Source of the DNA: Methylotenera_A sp031379885
GTDB lineage: Bacteria; Pseudomonadota; Gammaproteobacteria; Burkholderiales; Methylophilaceae
DNA length: 13,337 nt
Assembly: GCA_031379885.1 (NCBI GenBank)
Contig: JANNFN010000185.1
Span: 1-13,337 of the forward strand
Direction: 5' to 3'
Part shown: positions 5,682 through 12,897 of the stretch, in pieces
Position numbering within the stretch: the first letter of the stretch is position 1
Layout: the number at the start of each line of letters is the position of its first letter
Notes under the pieces: generated by a model
What the model saw: the letters and a program-made list of their open reading frames with translations, nothing else
What the model was told of the DNA's origin: nothing
Database searches by the model: none
Made by a program: the position numbers and the translations under genes

Positions 5682-7541
5682 ATGCAAAGCAATTATACAC
5701 TTAAGCAGGCGGTAATTACCGCATTAACCATGCTAGCAATAGGCGCGCAAAGTCAAGCATTGGCGCTGGGTTTAGGCAATATAGATGTTAAATCGCATCT
5801 TGGGCAACCTTTGCGTGCGAGCATTAAAATACAAGGCGCTAACGAGCTTAAAAGTGAAGCTTGCTTTAGGGTAATGAATGATTCTTATACTGAAAATCAA
5901 TTAACTAGCGCAAATTTTAAGTTATCAAAAGCTGTCGATGATGTCGCGATTTTGACAGTGACGACTAACCAAATCATTAATGAGCCGATTGTTAATTTAT
6001 CGGTAATGGCCGATTGCGACGCCAATATGCGTCGCGATTATGTGCTGTTATTAGATCCGCTATTAACTGCAGAAATTGAGAATTCTGCAGACGAATTACC
6101 TAGCAATGGAGTCGACAATGATAGCGAGCAAGCAAAAAGCGTAGCAGAAATTCCCGTACATAAACAAACAACAAAAACACCTGCAAGCAGCACAAAATCA
6201 GCTGCAACAAAAAAACAGAAGAGCAATAAACAATCTAACAAAGACATTGTATTAACTGCTGGATATCATATTGATAAACCTGCAGAAACTGCCAATAATA
6301 ACCCTAAAGATAGCGCTGCAAAAGAAAGCAAGCCGCGCTTGAGTATTTCTGGTGGTGATGCTTCAAATATAAATTTAAATAGTGCTGAGTTACGCTTAGA
6401 TAGAGCATTACATTTCACACCTGAAACCGCGGCACAAGCGCTTGCGCCTGAGCTTGATATCGAGATGCAAGACGAAGTCACGGTATTAAATAACCGCATG
6501 ATGCATCTTGAAAAACAAATTAGCGCTTTAGCAGTCACTAATCAAAAACTAAAAACGGAAAATCAACTAAAGTCGCAACAACTTGTGCAAGCTAACAAAT
6601 CGAAAAAGAATCTAGATTGGTTAGGTTACATTCTGGCTGGCGGCTTATTATTAAGCAGCCTTACCGTTGCCGAAAAATTGCGTAGCCGCCGTCAAATTCA
6701 ACAATTGCAAAATGCACAAATAGAATGGTCTAGAAACAGTGTGGCTAAAGAAAATTTAGATGAATTTGACACTAATGATAATTTTTTCGAGTCTGACTTA
6801 GGTTCTGATTCACGCCTAAATGTTAGCAGCGATGTTGAAAAATTAGCAGGAAATCTAAATGAACCTGCAGTTGCTAAGGATGCTGAAATTCCTTTCTCTG
6901 TTGAAGAATTTAATTCTGACCATAACGTATTAGATCATGCGGATGTGTTTTTATCGCATGGTCGTACAAGCTTAGCGATTCAATTGCTGCAAAATCATTT
7001 GCTCGATTTCCCAAAACAATCTGTGACTATTTGGATGTTTTTGCTCGATTTGTTGGCAAAAGAGAATTTACAAGCGGTATATGAGCAAACTGCGCTTGAG
7101 TGCAAAGAATACTTTAATGTGCAAATTGCTGATTTTTCTAAAACTGAAGATGATACCAATCATAGTTTAGAGTCCTTTCCGCGCATCACTGCTGGCCTAC
7201 AACAACTTTGGGGTACGCCTGCCGCACTTACTTACCTAGACGATTTAATTTATAACAGCCGCTTAGAAATTCGCGTTGGCTTTCATAAAAATGTAATTGA
7301 AGAGCTCATTTTATTAAAAAGCGTTGTGCATGAAGAACTAAAAACTGCTGAAGTGATTCAATTAGACGAAAAGAAATTGGCGATGTTAGAAATAAAAGAA
7401 GCCCAGCTCGCCGCCAAAAAAGAAGAGAAGCTAGAAAAAATGCATGAAATTGCGATGTCTGAAGGGCTGAAAAAACAAGCACTAGCCAAACAAGAAACTA
7501 AAGAAGCGATGTTTGAATTTAATTTAGTTGAGTTTAAATAA
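5682..7541 (+). CDS. FimV-like inner-membrane protein without LysM
   Basis: FimV proteins are inner-membrane scaffolds for type IV pili and polar organisation. From the ATG at 5682 (SD-supported) the product is 619 residues. Order: signal peptide 1-28 (cut after QALA); FimV N-terminal domain about 29-129 (GLGNIDVKSHLGQPLRA, then RRDYVLLLDPLL); a polar Ser/Lys/Thr/Asn-rich linker 130-230; coiled coil about 263-308; transmembrane helix about 312-329 (WLGYILAGGLLLSSLTV) followed by basic residues; acidic cytoplasmic part; a TPR-like region about 417-480 (ADVFLSHGRTSLAIQLLQNH); an LQQLWGTPAALTYLDDLIY block (507-525); and a charged Lys/Glu/Ala helix at the end. The LysM peptidoglycan-binding domain usually found after the N-terminal domain is not visible, and the protein is shorter than typical FimV (about 900). 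It is divergent from rplM, has a sigma54-type promoter, and ends 7 bp from the convergent ubiA stop. Confidence 0.82.
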   Translation: MQSNYTLKQAVITALTMLAIGAQSQALALGLGNIDVKSHLGQPLRASIKIQGANELKSEACFRVMNDSYTENQLTSANFKLSKAVDDVAILTVTTNQIINEPIVNLSVMADCDANMRRDYVLLLDPLLTAEIENSADELPSNGVDNDSEQAKSVAEIPVHKQTTKTPASSTKSAATKKQKSNKQSNKDIVLTAGYHIDKPAETANNNPKDSAAKESKPRLSISGGDASNINLNSAELRLDRALHFTPETAAQALAPELDIEMQDEVTVLNNRMMHLEKQISALAVTNQKLKTENQLKSQQLVQANKSKKNLDWLGYILAGGLLLSSLTVAEKLRSRRQIQQLQNAQIEWSRNSVAKENLDEFDTNDNFFESDLGSDSRLNVSSDVEKLAGNLNEPAVAKDAEIPFSVEEFNSDHNVLDHADVFLSHGRTSLAIQLLQNHLLDFPKQSVTIWMFLLDLLAKENLQAVYEQTALECKEYFNVQIADFSKTEDDTNHSLESFPRITAGLQQLWGTPAALTYLDDLIYNSRLEIRVGFHKNVIEELILLKSVVHEELKTAEVIQLDEKKLAMLEIKEAQLAAKKEEKLEKMHEIAMSEGLKKQALAKQETKEAMFEFNLVEFK

Positions 7542-7548
7542 GCCAGAT

Positions 7549-8424
7549 TTAACGAACGATGTAATACTCTATTGCAAGTCCAATAAATATCGCTAGGCCA
7601 AGCCAGTTATTATGTAAAAATGCTTTAAAACAATTGTGTTTATCACGACTATTGATTAAAACGTATTGCCTGCAGGCCAATAGCAGAGCGGCTCCCAGGC
7701 CGATGAAATAAAACTTCCCAAAGCCCATAAATTTACCAACATACGCCAATAAACTTAGCATCAGCGCGTAGCAAACCATTACTGCAATCACATCATATTT
7801 GCCAAAAAATATCGCCGAAGACTTGATACCGATTTTTAAATCATCGTCACGATCCACCATTGCATATTCAGTATCGTAAGCAATCGCCCAAAATACATTG
7901 GCTGCCAGTAACACCCAAGCAAGTGGCGGAATGTAATCATTCACCGCCGCAAATGCCATCGGGATGCCAAAGCCAAACGCCACGCCCAAATAGGCTTGCG
8001 GAATGGCTAAAAAACGTTTGGTATACGGATAAGTCGCCGCTAAAAATAGCGCAGCAAAAGATAACAAAATAGTCGTTTTGTTAAACAATAAAACTAAGCA
8101 AAACGCCAACAAAGCCAAGCCAGCTGCCAGCAAATACGCCTCTTTCACGCTTACTTCGCCTGTCGCTAACGGACGATTTTTGGTGCGTTCCACCAAGCCG
8201 TCAAATTTGCGGTCGGCAATGTCATTCATCACACAACCCGCGCTGCGCATCAGCACCGCGCCTGTGATAAAAATCAACAGGGTAATCCAATCTGGAATAC
8301 CACGCGAAGCCAGCCACAAAGCCCATAGCGTCGGCCACAGCAGCAGCAAAATGCCGATGGGTTTATCTAAGCGCATTAAGCGCTCGTAAGCGTCTAGTTT
8401 TTTGTTAAGATTTTCTACGTTCAT
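7549..8424 (-). CDS. ubiA: 4-hydroxybenzoate polyprenyltransferase
   Basis: Integral inner-membrane enzyme that joins the polyprenyl chain to 4-hydroxybenzoate in ubiquinone synthesis. The 291-residue product is of normal length, hydrophobic throughout (eight or nine predicted helices), and carries both aspartate-rich motifs that bind Mg-diphosphate: NDIADRKFD (67-75) followed by VERTKNRPLATG (78-89), and YDTEYAMVDRDDD (183-195). The opening YERLMRLDKPIGILLLLWPTLWALW is diagnostic of UbiA rather than of haem or chlorophyll prenyltransferases. The ATG at 8424 has no clear Shine-Dalgarno. Its substrate is made by UbiC, encoded 126 bp upstream; a long hairpin element (8457-8561) fills that gap and may lie in the ubiA leader. 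Confidence 0.96.
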   Translation of the reverse strand: MNVENLNKKLDAYERLMRLDKPIGILLLLWPTLWALWLASRGIPDWITLLIFITGAVLMRSAGCVMNDIADRKFDGLVERTKNRPLATGEVSVKEAYLLAAGLALLAFCLVLLFNKTTILLSFAALFLAATYPYTKRFLAIPQAYLGVAFGFGIPMAFAAVNDYIPPLAWVLLAANVFWAIAYDTEYAMVDRDDDLKIGIKSSAIFFGKYDVIAVMVCYALMLSLLAYVGKFMGFGKFYFIGLGAALLLACRQYVLINSRDKHNCFKAFLHNNWLGLAIFIGLAIEYYIVR

Positions 8425-8456
8425 GTTTGTATTTAATTTAATCTTTGACGCGTTAG

Positions 8457-8561
8457 TATTCCATTGATGGTCAAAAAGTACAAGGCGGAGCGCCGCAGAC
8501 AGTACACATTTAGTACGGCAAGGCGCGACAACACCGTAATTTTTGAATCATCAATGGAATA
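8457..8561. repeat. Long hairpin element, copy 1, at the 3' end of ubiC
   Basis: Outer arms TATTCCATTGATG (8457-8469) and CATCAATGGAATA (8549-8561) are perfectly complementary, continue after a bulge as TCAAAAA (8471-8477) / TTTTTGA (8540-8546), then TAC/GTA. Inside, GCGCC (8490-8494) pairs with GGCGC (8522-8526) around the core GCAGACAGTACA...TTTAGTACG (8495-8517), which has its own GTAC/GTAC pair. The right arm supplies the last codons and stop (8551-8553) of ubiC. A relative lies at 12795-12891. Confidence 0.8.
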
Positions 8562-9096
8562 ATTGTTCTAAGAAAACTTCGGTGACTAAAATTTTAGCGC
8601 AATTTAGACTAAATATAGAGCGCCTCGCCCACAATGCTTTAGGGCTTGTTTGTGTGTGCTCTGCAACCCGCATGGATATTGGGTGGTGGCACGGCAGTTT
8701 TTTATATTCTAAAGGTGTGCGTTTGACTTTTGGGTTAGCAAACAAAGTTGCGCCGAGTGGCTTATTACCCAGCCTGCCAAGCCCATACCATGCGCCACGC
8801 AGACTTGCGCGCGGCAACACACTGTGCGCAAACACCACTGGTTGATTGTTGCCCATCAATAGCACATCACGAATCAGAGCATGCTGGTTGGCTTTCAGGC
8901 CAAGCAACGCAGATTCATCGGTAAAAGATTTAGCATTTTTTAACAACACTGGCTGTACGGCAAAATCTGCGTAACGCCCCTTTAAGCGCGCCGTGAGCGA
9001 ACCGTTATCAATCAACCATTTTCGATATGCGGCGCTGAGCATGGGCTTTCTAAGCCACTGCTGACCGGGATGAGAACGATTATGTTGAATTTTCAC
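8551..9096 (-). CDS. ubiC: Chorismate pyruvate-lyase
   Basis: Splits chorismate into 4-hydroxybenzoate and pyruvate, the first dedicated step of ubiquinone synthesis, in the cytoplasm. The 181-residue product aligns by eye with UbiC: RKWLIDNGSLTARL (25-38), REILL-like IRDVLLMGNNQPVVFAHSVLP (75-95, with active-site Arg76), RLGNKPLGATLF (108-119), HHPI (137-140) and LWARRSIF...ILVTEVFL (155-176, with active-site Glu173). The start is a GTG at 9096, chosen because it gives the family's usual N-terminal length; there is no clear ribosome binding site, and a GTG further out (9135) is possible. The product ends EQLFH, with the final residues and TGA stop read from the right arm of the hairpin element, instead of the usual P-rich/aromatic ending. 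It lies 70 bp after the 317-residue orphan and 126 bp before ubiA. Confidence 0.9.
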   Translation of the reverse strand: MKIQHNRSHPGQQWLRKPMLSAAYRKWLIDNGSLTARLKGRYADFAVQPVLLKNAKSFTDESALLGLKANQHALIRDVLLMGNNQPVVFAHSVLPRASLRGAWYGLGRLGNKPLGATLFANPKVKRTPLEYKKLPCHHPISMRVAEHTQTSPKALWARRSIFSLNCAKILVTEVFLEQLFH

Positions 9097-9165
9097 GAGA
9101 TGAATTATCGCATAAACAAGCAGGGTCTTTGTTACCAGCTATGCGGCCAATTGCTCAAACTATCT

Positions 9166-10119
9166 TTATTGCTTTTTCCACACCGCCAATCCTGGAACGG
9201 TTTTAATTCCATAATTCAGTTGGTCTTGAAATTTAGTTATATCCTCACCATTAAAATCTATAATTGCCTCGTTTCCATCTGCATTGCGAAATTTAAGTCG
9301 TAGTAGGCTTTCGTCACGATGAGTTTCTAAACCATAAGAAAAATTCTTGAAATACCATTTTCCATTAACAACTTTCACACCTGTCTGTTGAAGTAACTTT
9401 TTAGGTAACTGTCCCTGCATTAACTCTGGAATAAGAGAATAATGATTGCAATACTCTTCAGAGGCTTTGTCGGTGAAGTTGGTTGCTTCATGGAGTTCAA
9501 AACCTGGTAGCGCTTGTCCAGTTGGCTCAAAAACTTTAAGCGTTGTGCTAGCTCCTTTTGTAGGTTTATCAATCGCCCAATACATAAATATAAGTTGAAG
9601 ATGCTTGAAACGAAGGTGATAAATCTCTCTCGGAAAGCTTTGTGGTTGTATAAATGCAATTTCTGGATTAGCTACAAAAATACAGTAAGCTAGCGACTGA
9701 ATCGACCAGTCGAATTGCTGGCCTAGCCATAGCTCGAGTAGCACATCATTTTTGTACTTAGTCGGCTCAATAGCCAAACGTGGGCTTACGACATTCTCTC
9801 CAATCTTTGACAAGACAGGAAATAATCTTAACCCCTGCCTCACTTCAAGCACGCTTGTGACTTCACGAGACGTTTCTTGGCCATTTTTGTTGGTTTTGTA
9901 ATTAATAGAGATAGTGCCACTATTTGACTGTAAATTTGGGTGTACAGTGATACTACTTTTTTCACGGTCTGCTGAGTTGCCTGCTGGAATTTCCTGTGTT
10001 AGATCTAATGTCTCGTGCTCTCCTTTTTGAGTAACAATTAGGTCGCCATTATTAGTTTCCTTCACTATCAAAAAATTTTGCAGCCCGTAAGCTGTATTTA
10101 CTACAAATCGATATGCCAT
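9166..10119 (-). CDS. Hypothetical protein, 317 aa, unrecognised
   Basis: I do not recognise a family. The product has no signal peptide and no convincing membrane helix, so it is probably cytoplasmic. The N-terminal third looks beta-rich (MAYRFVVNTAYGLQNFLIVK, DLIVTQKGEHETLDLTQEI, GTISINYKTNKNGQETSREV). The middle is aromatic and mixed (QQFDWSIQSLAYCIFVANPE, HLQLIFMYWAI), and the C-terminus again has strand-like segments (VKVVNGKWYFKNFSYG, LLRLKFRNADGNEAIIDFNG). AGGA at 10128-10131 sits eight bases before the ATG. It lies on the same strand between recG (48 bp) and ubiC (70 bp). Sampled 60-base lines within it have 19-22 G+C, against 29 and 36 for two lines in recG, which fits acquisition from elsewhere. 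No mobile genes or terminal repeats are visible at its edges. Confidence 0.8.
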   Translation of the reverse strand: MAYRFVVNTAYGLQNFLIVKETNNGDLIVTQKGEHETLDLTQEIPAGNSADREKSSITVHPNLQSNSGTISINYKTNKNGQETSREVTSVLEVRQGLRLFPVLSKIGENVVSPRLAIEPTKYKNDVLLELWLGQQFDWSIQSLAYCIFVANPEIAFIQPQSFPREIYHLRFKHLQLIFMYWAIDKPTKGASTTLKVFEPTGQALPGFELHEATNFTDKASEEYCNHYSLIPELMQGQLPKKLLQQTGVKVVNGKWYFKNFSYGLETHRDESLLRLKFRNADGNEAIIDFNGEDITKFQDQLNYGIKTVPGLAVWKKQ

Positions 10120-10167
10120 TCAAAGTATCCTAAAATAAATTCGCTTACAATCTGCAGTGCATCTGCC

Positions 10168-12216
10168 TCATACCTTCACCAATTCCCCTGCATGACTCAT
10201 CCATCTTTCTAAATGTTGTTCTTTCGCTTGTGGGTATTCTTTTATCAGCTTATCTGCCATATTTTTTGCGGCTTCCAACAAATCGGCATCGCGTTCTAAA
10301 TCGGCGATTTTTAGCATCGGCACGCCACTTTGGCGTGTGCCTAAAAACTCACCTGGGCCGCGCAAGTGCAAATCGGCTTGGGCGATAATAAAGCCATCGG
10401 TATTTTCATAAATAACTTTTAGCCGTGCACGTGCAATTTCACCTAATTTTTTATCGCCTTGATACAGCAAAATACAGGTACTTTTTGCAGCGCCGCGCCC
10501 TACGCGGCCACGTAACTGGTGCAACTGGCTTAAGCCTGAGCGTTCTGCATGCTCAATCACCATTAAACTGGCGTTTGGCACATCGACGCCAACTTCTATC
10601 ACCGTGGTAGCGACTAATAACTGAATTTCACCCGCGCTAAATTGTTGCATAACCTGTTGTTTCTCACCAGGTTTCATGCGGCCATGCACCAACCCAACTT
10701 TAAGCTCAGGGAAAGTGGCTTGCATATGTGCAAACGTATCATTGGCGGTTTGCAGTTGCAACGCTTCAGACTCTTCAATCAACGGGCACACCCAATAGGC
10801 TTGACCGCCCGCCATGCAGGCCTCGCGCACGCGTTGCAAAATTTCATCACGGCGCTCGTCAGAAACCAGTTTAGTCACAATCGGCGTGCGGCCTGGTGGT
10901 AATTCATCAATCACCGAGACATCTAAATCGGCAAAGTAACTCATGGAAAGCGTGCGCGGAATTGGCGTAGCGGACATCATTAACTGGTGCGGCTCTGGCT
11001 CACCTTTTTTGCGCAAAGCTAAACGCTGCTGCACACCAAAGCGATGTTGCTCATCAATGATTGCAAGCCCTAGTTTATGAAAACTCACAGCATCTTGAAA
11101 CAGCGCGTGCGTGCCAACGGCAAGCTGGGCACGGCCTGTAGCAACGTGAGTGAGCGCTAACTCACGTTCTTTTTTACTTTGGCTCCCAGTGAGCCAAGCG
11201 ATGTTAATGTTCAGGGGCTCAAGCCATTGGCTAAATTTTTTGTAATGTTGCTCGGCCAAAATTTCTGTCGGCGCCATCAACGCCACTTGCCAGCCGTGCT
11301 CTATGGCTTGCAAGGCAGCCATGCACGCCACGATGGTTTTGCCACTGCCCACATCGCCCTGCAGCAAGCGCTGCATAGGGTGCGGCTGGGTTAAATCGTG
11401 CGCAATTTCTGCCACTACTTCTTGTTGTGAATTGGTTAAGTTAAACGCTAAATTCTGCAGCATTTGTGGCACGAGTTTTTGCGAGCTTGCAATCGCAGGT
11501 GCATCTAAACTGCGCCGTTTAATGTAATGCTTGCGCATACTCAATTGCTGAGCGAGTAATTCATCAAATGCCAATCTGCGCCATTCTGGCGTAATACGGT
11601 TTTCTAAAGCGCTTAAACTGGCATCTGGTAGTGGATTATGTAAGGCATGAATACTATGCGCATAACTGGGCAGGTTTAAGTGCTTATAAACACCTGCTGG
11701 CAAAGTTTCCGCTAACGCATCTTGCTTTAAAGCAATTTGAATCGCTTTGCGAATATTGGGTTGCGTTAAGCCGGCCGTGGTTGGGTAAACTGGGGTGAGG
11801 GTTTCTGCAACAACCGTTTTCTCGCCCACGTTTTTACATTGCGGGTGCACGATTTCGTAACCAAAAAAACCATGCCGTATTTCACCATACACGCGAATTT
11901 TTTTGCCTACCGCTAAAGCCGCAATTTGACTCGGATAAAAATGTAAAAATCTTAAAGTTAATTGCCCGCTTGCATCTTCTAGCCTTGCGATTAAGGCTTT
12001 ACGGGGTTTATAAGTAACTTCTGCATGTACAATTTCGCCCTCGCATTGTGCCGAATCACCCTGCCGTAAATCGCGTATTAGGGTGATGTGCGTTTCATCA
12101 ATATAACGCAGCGGCAGATGTAATAATAAGCCTTGAATGTTGCTAATGCCGAGCTTATTAAGACTACTTAAAAGAGGTTTTGAAAAACTTTTAATCTGAC
12201 TTAGATTTGTCATCAC
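10168..12216 (-). CDS. recG: ATP-dependent DNA helicase RecG
   Basis: Double-stranded DNA translocase that regresses stalled forks and processes recombination intermediates. About 682 residues (E. coli about 693). Domains: N-terminal wedge/OB region to about residue 150 (LLLHLPLRYID, VYGEIRHGFFGYEIVHP), then the SF2 helicase core with Walker A GDVGSGKT (287-294), APTEILAEQH (315-324), motif II DEQH (388-391), SATPIPRTL (415-423), VGLVHGRMKP (507-516), ATTVIEVGVDVPNA (536-549) and motif VI QLHQLRGRVGRG (564-575). The C-terminal phrase DLHLRGPGEFLGTRQSG is characteristic of RecG. Two adjacent starts exist: GTG at 12216, directly after the peroxiredoxin stop TAG, and ATG at 12213 (681 residues). 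The ATG is more likely, although AGG is very close to it. Likely cotranslated with the upstream peroxiredoxin gene. Confidence 0.97.
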   Translation of the reverse strand: MMTNLSQIKSFSKPLLSSLNKLGISNIQGLLLHLPLRYIDETHITLIRDLRQGDSAQCEGEIVHAEVTYKPRKALIARLEDASGQLTLRFLHFYPSQIAALAVGKKIRVYGEIRHGFFGYEIVHPQCKNVGEKTVVAETLTPVYPTTAGLTQPNIRKAIQIALKQDALAETLPAGVYKHLNLPSYAHSIHALHNPLPDASLSALENRITPEWRRLAFDELLAQQLSMRKHYIKRRSLDAPAIASSQKLVPQMLQNLAFNLTNSQQEVVAEIAHDLTQPHPMQRLLQGDVGSGKTIVACMAALQAIEHGWQVALMAPTEILAEQHYKKFSQWLEPLNINIAWLTGSQSKKERELALTHVATGRAQLAVGTHALFQDAVSFHKLGLAIIDEQHRFGVQQRLALRKKGEPEPHQLMMSATPIPRTLSMSYFADLDVSVIDELPPGRTPIVTKLVSDERRDEILQRVREACMAGGQAYWVCPLIEESEALQLQTANDTFAHMQATFPELKVGLVHGRMKPGEKQQVMQQFSAGEIQLLVATTVIEVGVDVPNASLMVIEHAERSGLSQLHQLRGRVGRGAAKSTCILLYQGDKKLGEIARARLKVIYENTDGFIIAQADLHLRGPGEFLGTRQSGVPMLKIADLERDADLLEAAKNMADKLIKEYPQAKEQHLERWMSHAGELVKV

Positions 12217-12774
12217 CTAACTTTGCTGGCTTTTAAGCCAATCTAAAACTTGAGCTGCATGTTGATTAGGTGGAAACACAGGATAAAACACTTTTTTAAT
12301 GATATTTTGCTCTATGATTAAGGTGAGTCTTTTATACAAAGTAAGCTCGCCCACTTTAAAAGTGGGCAAATTTAAAATTTGTTTTAACTTAAAGTCACTA
12401 TCGCTCAATAAATCAAAAGGTAGATGCAAACGATTTTTAAGTGCTAACTGGTAATCACTCGTTTGTGCACTAAGACCGAAAACGTGAGCACTTAAACGCT
12501 GAAATTGTTGATAATGCTCACTAAAATCGCAAGCTTGCGGTGTGCAACCGCGCGCACCCGGAATGTCATCCCAGCCTTCTGGCAATGCAACACCAGGCTC
12601 CCCTGTAAGCGGGTACACATAAATGACTAATTTTTCATGATTTAGACTGAAGTTCTGTCCACTGGTTGAAGCAAATGTAAGCTCAGGTAAGTGCGTGCCT
12701 TCTATGTGCGCCGCTTGGCCATCATCAATAGGCACGGGCAAGCCTGCGGGTAATGTGTTGTAGTTATTTGTCAC
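12217..12774 (-). CDS. Peroxiredoxin, Bcp/PrxQ-type (AhpC/TSA family)
   Basis: Likely thiol-dependent reduction of hydrogen and organic peroxides in the cytoplasm. The 185-residue thioredoxin-fold protein has the strand VIYVYPLTGEPG (50-61), then IPGARGCTPQACDF (71-84) with peroxidatic Cys77 and a second Cys82, the five-residue spacing of atypical two-Cys Bcp/PrxQ proteins. The insert between strand and cysteine (VALPEGWDDIPGARG) is longer than in classic Bcp and matches a proteobacterial subgroup annotated simply as peroxiredoxin or redoxin. The start is a GTG at 12774: a stop codon lies immediately before it in frame, and the N-terminus LPAGLPVPIDDG is usual for the subgroup. No clear Shine-Dalgarno is present. 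The stop abuts the recG start, so translation may be coupled. A hairpin element (12795-12891) fills most of the gap to spoT. Confidence 0.88.
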   Translation of the reverse strand: MTNNYNTLPAGLPVPIDDGQAAHIEGTHLPELTFASTSGQNFSLNHEKLVIYVYPLTGEPGVALPEGWDDIPGARGCTPQACDFSEHYQQFQRLSAHVFGLSAQTSDYQLALKNRLHLPFDLLSDSDFKLKQILNLPTFKVGELTLYKRLTLIIEQNIIKKVFYPVFPPNQHAAQVLDWLKSQQS

Positions 12775-12794
12775 TTAATTTACCGAATTTTAGC

Positions 12795-12891
12795 CATTTT
12801 CAAATGTAAATTTGCACTAGGCTTGCGAGCGCAGACAGTACATTTTAGTACGACCAGCGAGCAAAATGACGTGCAAAACGCATTTCAAAAT
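12795..12891. repeat. Long hairpin element, copy 2, between spoT and the peroxiredoxin gene
   Basis: TTTGCAC (12811-12817) pairs with GTGCAAA (12871-12877); after an internal loop AAATG (12802-12806) pairs with CATTT (12881-12885) and ATTTT (12796-12800) with AAAAT (12887-12891). The core at 12831-12852, GCAGACAGTACA then TTTTAGTACG, matches copy 1 at 8495-8517 almost base for base. TTGC (12823-12826) can pair with GCAA (12861-12864). It starts 7 bp beyond the spoT stop and ends 21 bp before the peroxiredoxin GTG. Confidence 0.75.
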
Positions 12892-12897
12892 TGCGCA

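Noticed and set aside
8661..8689. A third apparent copy of the TTATGGATATT element (CTGCAACCC, then CATGGATATT)
   Set aside because: It lies inside ubiC and encodes the H-H-P-I region that I recall as typical of betaproteobacterial UbiC, so the resemblance is probably chance; the arms also pair poorly.
8543..8845. 100-codon ORF on the + strand opposite ubiC
   Set aside because: It is the antisense of ubiC and of the hairpin element; the - strand frame shows real family motifs.
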